The translations under genes and the position numbers were made by a program. A stretch of 6,553 nt of DNA, taken from assembly GCA_903927855.1 (NCBI GenBank), contig CAIYOL010000106.1, forward strand, positions 1-6,553, in the 5' to 3' direction. The DNA comes from an uncultured Planctomycetota bacterium. Lineage in GTDB: Bacteria; Planctomycetota; Phycisphaerae; Sedimentisphaerales; Anaerobacaceae. Every line of letters starts with the position of its first letter. The first letter of the stretch is position 1. Of this stretch, positions 1-6,337 are shown piece by piece. The notes under the pieces are model-generated. The model made no database searches and had not been told where the DNA came from. It saw only the letters and a program-made list of their open reading frames with translations.

Positions 1-285
1 AACCACCCGGTCGCCTTCCTTGACCTCCATCAGGTGGATGCCGCGCGTGGCGCGTCCCATTTGTTTCACCTCCCGGACCTTCATCCGCAGCACCATGCCG
101 CCGGCCGAGATGAGCGTCAGGTCATCGGCAGCCTGGACGACGCGGGCTGCGATGACGGGGCCGATCTTGTCGGCGGCATCCCGGGCGATGGTCTGCACGC
201 CGCCCGTGGCGCGACCCTTGACCGGGTAATCGGTCAGAGGCGTGCGCTTGCCGTAGCCCTGTTCGGTGACCAGGACCAGGTCAAT
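1..285 (-). CDS. gyrA: DNA gyrase subunit A, internal fragment of the C-terminal beta-pinwheel domain (both ends missing)
   Basis: On the minus strand the frame is open from about 285 down to 1. It reads LVLVTEQGYGKRTPLTDYPV, then KGRATGGVQTI, LISAGGMVLRMKVREV and GRATRGIHLMEVKEGDRVV. The recurring pattern of hydrophobic strand, VTE.GYGKRTPL..Y, G-R-x-T-G-G-V and later M-G-R-A-T-R-G-I is that of the blades of the GyrA/ParC C-terminal pinwheel, which wraps DNA and gives gyrase its supercoiling activity. The frame runs off the left edge without a stop. At the other end it stops matching at about 283-290, where an unrelated plus-strand protein begins. No catalytic N-terminal part (the tyrosine domain) is present. 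GC over 1-240 is about 68%, clearly above the rest of the window. ParC is the main alternative. The piece probably belongs to another genome or locus joined here. Confidence 0.85.
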   Translation of the reverse strand, partial: MDLVLVTEQGYGKRTPLTDYPVKGRATGGVQTIARDAADKIGPVIAARVVQAADDLTLISAGGMVLRMKVREVKQMGRATRGIHLMEVKEGDRVV

Positions 286-290
286 AGGTT
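272..290. other. Abrupt junction between a gyrA fragment and an aas-like fragment (probable contig chimera or rearrangement)
   Basis: To the left, the minus strand encodes GyrA pinwheel sequence as far as about position 283. To the right, the plus strand encodes FLIRFFAKRWGV and then the conserved part of an acyltransferase. No start codon, ribosome binding site, stop codon, insertion sequence end or target duplication is visible between them. GC falls from about 68% on the left to about 52% on the right. Two conserved genes both cut at the same base, with a composition step, is the signature of a mis-joined assembly. A genuine recombination breakpoint cannot be excluded from sequence alone. 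Confidence 0.75.
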
Positions 291-2703
291 CCTGATTCGC
301 TTTTTTGCGAAGAGATGGGGCGTGCGGACGATACCGAGCATTGAAAAGTACGGACCAGCGGCCAGAGCAAAAGTGGAAGAGATCCTCGATGAAAGCATCG
401 ATGGTCTAAAGAACGGCGGCAATCTTATTATCTGGCCTGCCGGTCGAGTTTATCACAGCTGCACCGAATCGCTCGGAGCCAATAGCTCCGTGGAGAGAAT
501 ACTCCGAAAGTGCCCCGATGTAAGGATTGTCCTGATACGCACGAGGGGGCTTTGGGGAAGCGCATTTGGCTGGGCCAGCGGATGCGAGCCGAAGGTTGCA
601 CCGGTCCTGCGCAAGGGTTTTCTTGCAATACTCGCAAACGGGATATTCTTTACCCCCCGCCGCAAGGTGACAATAGAGTTCTATGAGCCGCAGGACCTGC
701 CTCGCAGTGCCAGCCGAAATACATTCAACCGCGTTCTTGAAGAGTTCTATAACGTCGACGCCCTGCCCAATACTTATGTCCCCTATACCATCTGGGAAAA
801 GGGCGGGACGCGAACCCTGCCCGAACCTGCTACGCCGCGGCTTGAGGCCGATTATTCATCGGTGCCGCAGGCAACAAGGCAAATCGTCCTGAAGTATCTT
901 GCCGAAGTAACAGGCATATCGCAACTCAACGACACCGACCGTCTCGCATCTGACCTTGGTATGGATTCACTTGCGAGGACAGATTTACTTCTCTGGCTGG
1001 AAAAGGAATTCGGGATTAGCCAGCCAGACGCTGATGCAATGCGGACCATCGGTGACGTGATGCTCGCCGGCTGCGGCAGGTTTGTCTATGTTACGCCGCT
1101 GTCCCTCAAGCCGGTCACACCAGGCTGGTTCAAAAACAGAACAGCCAGCAGGGTAACCATTCCCGAAGGAGATACGGTAACAGGGGTTTTCCTCAAACAG
1201 GCGGCGAGTCATCCCGATGCAGTTGCCATCGCTGACCAGAAGAGCGGAGTCAAAACATATCGTGATATCGTTACGGCGTGTATGATTACTAAGAACATCG
1301 TGGAGAAGTTCGAAGGTGAATATGTCGGCATAATGCTGCCGGCCTCCGTCGCCGCGGACATCTTCTATTTGGCGACACTATTTGCCGGCAAGACGCCGGT
1401 TATGGTCAACTGGACCGCTGGGGAAAGGAACATCACGGCCTCGCTCGATTCGGTCGGAGTAAAACACATTCTGACCTCTAAAGCCCTCGTTGAACGAATC
1501 GCCCTTCAGGGTATCGCCCTATCAGCTATTGGCGGCCGTTTCATCTTTGCCGAGGACATCAGCTCAAAAATCTCTCGCCTTTCCAAATTACGAGCGTTCC
1601 TTGCTGCCCATACCACTTGGCAGTCACTAAGCAAAGCAAAGGAGCCAGAGACAGCCGTTGTTATATTCACCAGCGGCTCTGAAACGCTGCCCAAGGCCGT
1701 TCCCATGACTGCTGCGAACCTGCTTGCGAACATGCGTGAAGTCCTTGAGGCCGTGAAGATATACGAGAACGACCGACTCATCGGTTTTCTTCCGCCGTTC
1801 CATTCGTTCGGCCTGACCGTCACAACGCTTTTGCCTCTTTGCGGCGGCGCCCAAATCGTCTATCACCCCAATCCGACCGAAGCCGACACGCTCGCCAAAA
1901 TTATCGAGGCATACCGTGTCACGCTTCTCGTTGGAACGCCGACATTTCTCGGAGGCATCGTTCGTGCGGCGAACCAGTCGCAACTGGCAACACTTCGTCT
2001 TGCTGTTACCGGCGCCGAGAAATGCCCCGAGAAGGTTTATGAAGCCCTCAAGGCGAAATGTACCGTCGCCGTTATTCTCGAAGGTTACGGCGTTACCGAG
2101 TGTTCTCCCATTATCTCCATCAACGACCCTGACAAGCCGGAACCGTTCAGTATCGGCAAGGTCCTGCCGGGTCTGGACTATGTCATCGTTGACCCGGATA
2201 ATCTCAAACCACGCATGCCGCCCTGCAGCGGCGTGCTGCTCGTGCGAGGTCCGAGTGTCTTCGGAGGTTATCTCAATTATGAAGGTAAATCGCCCTTCGT
2301 CGAGATAAACGGGAAGCAATGGTACAACACTGGCGACTTGGTCAGTATCGATGCCGAGGGCCTGCTGACATTCGAAGGCCGGCTCAAGCGATTCGTAAAG
2401 CTCGGCGGCGAGATGGTCTCATTACCCGCAATAGAAGCTGTGCTGCAAAGTCTTTTCGCGAGCGGAGACGACGATGGACCCGTCTTAGCGGTCGAAGCCG
2501 CCGACGCCGAGAGCCCGGAGCTTGTCCTGTTCACAATTCTTGATATCGACAGAGAGACCGCGAACCGAAAGATTCGCGGTGCGGGGCTTTCAGGCTTGCA
2601 CAGCATACGCAGGGTTATAAAACTCGATGAAATGCCGCTGCTCGGCACGGGCAAAACAAACTACCGCGAGCTGAAACAGATGCTTTGCGGAAGATTTCCT
2701 TGA
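289..2703 (+). CDS. aas: Aas-type fused lysophospholipid acyltransferase / acyl carrier protein / acyl-ACP synthetase, 5'-truncated
   Basis: Aas re-acylates lysophospholipids at the inner membrane: the AMP-binding half activates a fatty acid with ATP and loads it on ACP, and the acyltransferase half transfers it to the lipid. Three parts are visible. Positions 289-753 are an acyltransferase remnant with the block IIWPAGR (427-447, matching the PlsC FPEGTR block) and IRTRGLWGS (535-561); the N-terminal part that should carry HX4D is missing. Positions 859-1068 are an acyl carrier protein domain with LGMDSLA, the Ser codon at 967-969 being the expected phosphopantetheine site. Positions 1171-2673 are the adenylating domain: FTSGSETLPKAVP (1666-1704), PPFHSFGLT, LEGYGVTECSP, YNTGD (2323-2337), GRLKRFVKLGGEMVS (from 2377) and MPLLGTGK with the A10 Lys at 2653-2655. 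These wordings match E. coli Aas closely; the internal ACP is the difference. The frame stays open upstream to an ATG at 34, but that part is antisense to gyrA and not genuine. The true start is not in the window. Confidence 0.88.
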   Translation, partial: FLIRFFAKRWGVRTIPSIEKYGPAARAKVEEILDESIDGLKNGGNLIIWPAGRVYHSCTESLGANSSVERILRKCPDVRIVLIRTRGLWGSAFGWASGCEPKVAPVLRKGFLAILANGIFFTPRRKVTIEFYEPQDLPRSASRNTFNRVLEEFYNVDALPNTYVPYTIWEKGGTRTLPEPATPRLEADYSSVPQATRQIVLKYLAEVTGISQLNDTDRLASDLGMDSLARTDLLLWLEKEFGISQPDADAMRTIGDVMLAGCGRFVYVTPLSLKPVTPGWFKNRTASRVTIPEGDTVTGVFLKQAASHPDAVAIADQKSGVKTYRDIVTACMITKNIVEKFEGEYVGIMLPASVAADIFYLATLFAGKTPVMVNWTAGERNITASLDSVGVKHILTSKALVERIALQGIALSAIGGRFIFAEDISSKISRLSKLRAFLAAHTTWQSLSKAKEPETAVVIFTSGSETLPKAVPMTAANLLANMREVLEAVKIYENDRLIGFLPPFHSFGLTVTTLLPLCGGAQIVYHPNPTEADTLAKIIEAYRVTLLVGTPTFLGGIVRAANQSQLATLRLAVTGAEKCPEKVYEALKAKCTVAVILEGYGVTECSPIISINDPDKPEPFSIGKVLPGLDYVIVDPDNLKPRMPPCSGVLLVRGPSVFGGYLNYEGKSPFVEINGKQWYNTGDLVSIDAEGLLTFEGRLKRFVKLGGEMVSLPAIEAVLQSLFASGDDDGPVLAVEAADAESPELVLFTILDIDRETANRKIRGAGLSGLHSIRRVIKLDEMPLLGTGKTNYRELKQMLCGRFP

Positions 2704-2727
2704 CAATTCAAGGGTAGTTCGCATAAA
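2700..2727 (+). promoter_or_regulatory. Sigma70-like promoter for the secreted hydrolase, overlapping the aas stop codon
   Basis: A perfect -35 box TTGACA lies at 2700-2705 and shares bases with the TGA stop of the upstream gene (2701-2703). A 16-base spacer leads to CATAAA at 2722-2727, which keeps four of six bases of TATAAT. Transcription would begin near 2734, giving a leader of about 48 bases before the ATG at 2782. The leader contains a small GGAG-N5-CTCC inverted repeat (2742-2754). The position in the 78-base gap is right for a separately transcribed downstream gene. The -10 box is imperfect, so this remains a prediction. Confidence 0.5.
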
Positions 2728-2774
2728 CTAACCAAAACAACTGGAGAGACACTCCTGTGAGAGGATAAATATTT

Positions 2775-2781
2775 GGAGAGG
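2775..2781 (+). promoter_or_regulatory. Ribosome binding site GGAGAGG in front of ATG 2782
   Basis: GGAGAGG at 2775-2781 is a strong Shine-Dalgarno match. It abuts ATG at 2782-2784: the GGAG part is three bases from it, which is short, but purine-rich sites this close are seen. The site decides the start of the secreted protein, because the next in-frame ATG (2930) lies beyond the signal peptide and has no such site. ATC at 2789, in frame with the signal peptide, would sit at a more usual distance, but ATC is a very rare start codon. Confidence 0.55.
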
Positions 2782-5700
2782 ATGAAAAATCAAAACCAGA
2801 ACAATATTTATCGTTTCCCTTACAACAATACTAACTATTGCGGCAGGCAGCGCCTTCGGCGCATATAGTGGCGGCACAGGCGAGCCGAGCAACCCTTATC
2901 AAATCGCCACAAAAGCGGATTTACTGGCGATGGCCACCGATATCAACAATTACGACAAATGCTTTATCCTGACGGCAGATATTGATATGGAAGGGCAGGT
3001 CTTTACGATGGCAATCATTGCCGCGGATATTGATTCTTTGAACGGTGGTTTTCAGGGAACGGCTTTTACGGGGACGTTTGATGGCAACGGCCATAAGGTG
3101 ACTCATTTTACCATCGTTAAGAGCGGAAGCAATTGGTACTTTGGTCTGTTTGGCAAAATTGACATCGGCGGCTCGGTTAAGAATCTCGGTCTTGAGAACT
3201 GTTCGGTTAGCGGTTCATCCTACAGTTCCTGGTATGTTGGCGGTCTGGTGGGAAACAACAACGGCAATATTATCAATTGCTACTCGAGGGGTGCGGTCAG
3301 TGGTTCTTCCTGTGTAGGTGGTTTGGTGGGACTTAACGACAGCGGCAGTATCAGCAATTGTTATTCGACAGGTGCAGTCAGCGATACTTCTGGATCCTCT
3401 GGTGTCGGCGGTCTGGTGGGAGTCAACAACTACGGCAGTATCAGCAATTGTTATGCAACTGGTGCTGTCATCAGCGGTGATGATTTCTGTGTGGGCGGAC
3501 TGGTGGGAGACAACTACAGCGGCAGTATCAGTAATTGTTATTCGACAGGTACGGTCAGCGGTCCTTGGTATGTCGGCGGTCTGGTGGGAGGGAACAACTA
3601 CAGCGGCAGTATCAGTAATTGTTATTCGACAAGTGCCATCAGCGGTTCTGTTGGATCCTCTAATATCGGTGGTCTGGTGGGAGGCAATGCCGGCAGCGTC
3701 AGCAATTGCTATTCAACAGGTGCGGTCAGCGGTACTCAGTATGTTGGCGGGCTGGTGGGAGGGAATGATTATAGCGGCAATATCAGCAATTGCTATTCTA
3801 GTGGTTCGGTCAGCGGTTCTTCAATATATTATATAGGCGGTCTGGTGGGACTCAACCACGGCAATATCAGCAATTGCTATTCGAGGGGTGCTGTCAGCGG
3901 TTCTTCAATATACATAGGCGGTCTGGTGGGAGCCAACTACGGCGGCAGTGTCAGTAGTAGTTTCTGGGATACAGATACTTCCGGCCAGACAACCAGTGCC
4001 GGCGGAACAGGCAAGGCGACTGCGGAAATGAAAACCAAAAGTACTTTCACAGATGTCGGCTGGGATTTTACAACAATATGGGGGATCTATGATGGAATAA
4101 GTTATCCATGGTTATCACCGATTATTATATCTACTACCCCACCACCAAACCCAGGAGATGCGCTGTGGCCAGTTAATCCGATTACAACACCACCAGACGG
4201 TAATCTTAAAAGATGGGATGGTCAGTCGTGGCAGCCGATTACATCATGGAACGACCCACATATTCATATTGACCGACCAACAGTGGTCATAGCACACGGC
4301 TGGAAGACTGCTGACGGAAACAGTAACCTTTTTGCCAGTGACTCGAAAATCTCAGAGATTGCCAAAACACTCTATTTGCAGGATTCTTCAGCTAACATCT
4401 TGGCTTGGGACTGGCAAAATCAAGCTGTGTCGAACCCCGGCGGGCCGCTACTGAAGGCATTCGAAGACATACAACAAGAAGGCTTGAGGGGCGCAGCCGA
4501 ATCGGCACGCAGAGGGGGAGAACAACAAGGAAAACTATTAGCCAACGAACTTAAAGGTCTTCACATCGGCAACGACAAGTTACAACTTATAGGCCACTCC
4601 AATGGCGGGGCAGTTATTGGAGCAGCAGCTTCCGAACTTGCGCTTAGCGGTCAGAAGGTCAAACGCATAACTACCCTCGATACGCCGAATCTCTATTTGG
4701 GTGAACCACCTCTCACTGTTCTCTTGTCATCCCTTCGTCGTTGGTGGAATCCTCCGTACCGAATTGATAGTAACCTTCTATCAACGGGCGTGAATGCGAT
4801 GCAATACGTCAAAGCAGATTCAGCTTTGCAAGTGGAAGTGTATTATAGTGCGTTGGAGGAGGGACGAAATGCTTTCGGATTTGGATTTCTGCTTTCACAT
4901 TCAAACGACAACAATGTATTCAACGGAATGATTTACCCAGGCAATGTCACAAATCCGTTCGACTCTAATCAGTATGACCATTTTCGCATAATCGACTGGT
5001 ATTGTGGAAAAGACAGAACACCTCTGTCACCGGAGCCAGGCCAGTTTATTGCTGGGCTCAACTGGTCAATTCTAAGCACCGATTCTAATGATTTCAATGT
5101 TGGTACGTATGCTGAGCAGAGTTTTAATTCCGGAGTTTTCGGACAATTCACCTCGGCACAAACACCTCCCCTAACCCCAAAAAAGATCTGGTGGGATAAT
5201 TTTGATACTGTCTCTGATGTCATATCCAATGCCACACGGAATTGGTTCGCGCAGCATGTCGAAATTTTCATGCGAGATATCAGAAACTTTGCTGTAAAAA
5301 TTATGTCGGGCAGCGATGGATACCTTTGGCAGGATATGTCTATTCCTCAAGACGCCTCATATCTAACATTCGATATGAAAGTCGAGACACCTGAAGCAGG
5401 CGACTTTTTGACTGTAAGTATCGGCGATGAGGTTATCTACTATAAGTCCTTGAATACGGCCGACAGCAACTTTTGGACGGTCGACCCTATTTTTATTGGC
5501 GACTTTGCGGGGCAAACAGAGACGCTGCTTTTCGCGCTTAACCATGTCGGAGACGGAACCCCCTCGATTCTTATCGACAACGTCACGTTTTCGGCAACTA
5601 ACTTTCCGCCGCGTCCAATAACAGTGGACCTGAATAATGATGGGATACCGAACTTTCACGATTTCAGCATCTTTGCAAATTTCTGGCAAAATTCTTCCTG

Positions 5701-5977
5701 TTCAGAGCCAAATTGGTGTAATGGCAGTGATTTCGACAAGAACGGAACTGTTGACATCCACGATCTGCAGGTATTCGCCGAGTTTTGGCTGTGGCCGGTG
5801 GCCGATTTAGATTTGGATAGAGGTGTTGATTTTGTTGATTTTAATATTTTTACCAATCAATGGTTAGACGACTGTAACAGTCCTGACTGGTGCTATGGCA
5901 GTGATATTAATAAAAGCGGTTCGGTGAATTTCGTCGATTTTGCCATTTTTGCCAAACACTGGCTCGAAGGGTTTTGA
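2782..5977 (+). CDS. Secreted Glug-repeat / lipase-like alpha/beta hydrolase / dockerin-repeat protein, with an apparent 1-base frameshift at its start
   Basis: Residue numbers count from the in-frame ATG at 2930. The frame is open from 2786. Before residue 1 it encodes KIKTRTIFIVSLTTILTIAA and then GSAFG-AYSGG, a clear Sec signal peptide with cleavage near SAFG/AYS. Next come a beta-helix N-cap with FTGTFDGNGHKV, nine Glug units ([VI]GGLVG, residues 103-346) and a closing SSFWDTDTSGQ...WGIYDGISYPWL segment. A lipase-like alpha/beta hydrolase follows (about 448-700): oxyanion-type AHGW (455-458), AWDW, GHSNGG with candidate nucleophile Ser557, TLDTPN with candidate acid Asp584, and DHFRIIDWY with candidate His684. 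This spacing and wording resemble the pancreatic-lipase-type fold. Residues 752-890 look like a beta-sandwich (carbohydrate-binding-like). Four dockerin-like EF-hand repeats end the protein (898-1015). It is probably exported and anchored or assembled through Ca2+-binding repeats; the substrate is unknown. The ATG with a ribosome binding site (2782) is in another frame from the signal peptide; removing one A from 2785-2789 would join them, giving about 1064 residues. Otherwise the start is 2930 and the signal is lost. Confidence 0.8.
2785..2789 (+). other. A5 run with apparent one-base frameshift at the start of the secreted protein
   Basis: The ATG at 2782-2784 is followed by AAAAA and then TCAAAACC. 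Read as it stands, the ATG frame gives MKNQNQNNIYRF and meets TAG at 2866-2868. With four A instead of five it gives MKIKTRTIFIVS, an ideal n-region and h-region of a signal peptide that continues without a stop to 5974. A sequencing or assembly error is the simplest cause; a real inactivating mutation or polymerase slippage are alternatives. Confidence 0.65.
3236..3967 (+). repeat. Nine tandem Glug repeats (78-93 bp units) inside the secreted hydrolase
   Basis: Units begin at 3236, 3314, 3404, 3491, 3572, 3665, 3743, 3833 and 3914, giving steps of 78, 90, 87, 81, 93, 78, 90 and 81 bases (26 to 31 residues). The protein pattern is [VI]GGLVG-x-N-x-G-x-I-S-N-C-Y-S-T-G-A-V-S-G. At DNA level the words GGCGGTCTGGTGGGA and GGCAGTATCAGCAATTG recur with few changes. 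The Glug family (named for GLUG) forms rungs of a right-handed beta-helix in surface and secreted proteins. High nucleotide similarity makes the array prone to unit gain or loss and to assembly collapse. The last unit ends in SSSFW instead of SNCYS and so acts as the cap. Confidence 0.9.
5627..5974 (+). other. C-terminal dockerin type I-like calcium-binding region, four EF-hand-like repeats in two Cys-linked pairs
   Basis: Within the secreted protein the repeats are DLNNDGIPNFHDFSIFANFW, DFDKNGTVDIHDLQVFAEFW, DLDLDRGVDFVDFNIFTNQW and DINKSGSVNFVDFAIFAKHW. Each has the D-x-[ND]-x-[DS]-G-x-[VI] calcium-loop pattern, the third being degenerate with Arg before Gly, followed by an amphipathic helix ending in W. 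The linkers inside pair 1 and pair 2 are alike: C-S-E-P-N-W-C-N-G-S-D and C-N-S-P-D-W-C-Y-G-S-D, each with two cysteines six apart. The region is therefore a duplicated two-repeat module. Dockerins bind cohesins in cellulosomes. In planctomycetes such endings are common on exported proteins without a known cohesin partner, so assembly or surface attachment is inference. Confidence 0.8.
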
Positions 5978-6008
5978 TTTTTAATTTTTTTCCTATTCCC
6001 TAAACCCT
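5968..6008 (+). terminator. Weak inverted repeat with T-rich loop after the hydrolase stop codon, possible terminator
   Basis: AGGGTTT (5968-5974) and AAACCCT (6002-6008) are exact inverted repeats around the TGA at 5975-5977. The 27-base T-rich loop holds runs of five and seven T. This could form a poor hairpin, but no T-run follows the second arm, so it is not a standard intrinsic terminator. The T-rich tract itself may help release the transcript. Confidence 0.2.
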
Positions 6009-6023
6009 ACCCCCTATTTTCCC

Positions 6024-6051
6024 TTGACTTTTACCTGAAATTTGATATAAT
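6024..6051 (+). promoter_or_regulatory. Strong near-consensus sigma70 promoter with extended -10
   Basis: TTGACT (6024-6029, five of six consensus bases), a 16-base spacer, then a perfect TATAAT (6046-6051) preceded by TG one base upstream (TGATATAAT, 6043-6051), the extended -10 form. The predicted start of transcription is near 6058-6060. No ATG with a ribosome binding site follows closely; instead a series of hairpins begins at 6060. This is the best promoter in the window and fits a small RNA or a long structured leader. Confidence 0.7.
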
Positions 6052-6057
6052 ACCGCA

Positions 6058-6155
6058 CAGTTTATCAGCAGATAAACGCAAGTCGCCCAGCAGGGCAAGG
6101 TTTCAGGTCCAGAAGGACAATTCAAATAATTGTTAGTGATTGGTTTTTAACCAAT
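6058..6155 (+). ncRNA. Candidate structured RNA: hairpin series with AGNA tetraloops directly after a strong promoter
   Basis: Starting at the predicted transcription start, successive perfect stems are seen. The first is GTTTATC-AGCA-GATAAAC (6060-6077). The second is GCCC-AGCA-GGGC (6085-6096) and the third GTCC-AGAA-GGAC (6107-6118). A fourth, ACAATT-CAAAT-AATTGT (6117-6133), overlaps the third by two bases and so may be an alternative fold. The fifth is ATTGGTT-TTT-AACCAAT (6139-6155). The first three stems share an AGNA tetraloop. No long reading frame runs through the stretch. I do not recognise an Rfam family. It could be an independent small RNA or a leader for something beyond the window. 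The 3' end is uncertain because no clear GC-hairpin plus T-run terminator is seen; the T-run near 6241-6247 is a possible end. Confidence 0.45.
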
Positions 6156-6337
6156 TATCAAATAGTAAATCATAAATAATAAATGGGGTTGCCGATGAGT
6201 GGTTTCCAATAGCCAATTAATATTGTTTATAATTTGTTTATCTTTTTTCTCTGTGGCTGAAATTTTATTTGCTGCGACAGAATCGGAGATAGTCTAACTT
6301 GAGGGGAAAAATCAATCAAAAGTGTATTAATTATGCG
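6156..6337. other. AT-rich intergenic stretch without a recognisable gene
   Basis: This stretch is rich in A and T, with a few in-frame ATG codons giving only very short peptides, for example ATG at 6183 reaching a stop after nine codons. TGTTTAT occurs twice shortly before a T-run near 6241-6247, which could serve as a loose transcript end. Nothing else supports a gene, tRNA or mobile element end. Confidence 0.5.

Noticed and set aside
34..288. N-terminal extension of the plus-strand frame starting at ATG 34
   Set aside because: It is antisense to a clear GyrA pinwheel sequence, shows no acyltransferase similarity, and has no ribosome binding site; it is open only by chance in GC-rich DNA.
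1627..2319. 230-codon minus-strand frame
   Set aside because: It lies opposite the conserved adenylation domain of the Aas-type enzyme, and its translation matches no family I recognise.
3318..3836. 172-codon plus-strand frame inside the Glug array
   Set aside because: It is a repeat-driven shadow of the Glug units in another frame, with a repetitive VWW...SAIVI pattern and no start signal.
3236..3967. CRISPR array suggested by regularly spaced repeats
   Set aside because: The units are in-frame coding repeats of 78-93 bases with degenerate copies and conserved protein pattern, with no unique spacers.
6054..6197. Possible cyclic-di-GMP-I (GEMM) riboswitch, suggested by GCACAG, ACGCAAG and a later GGGGTTGCCGATG
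   Set aside because: The order of these words is tempting, but the conserved GGGCAAACC core is absent, the stem after GCACAG begins at once, and about 110 AT-rich bases separate the parts. An Infernal search with RF01051 would settle it.
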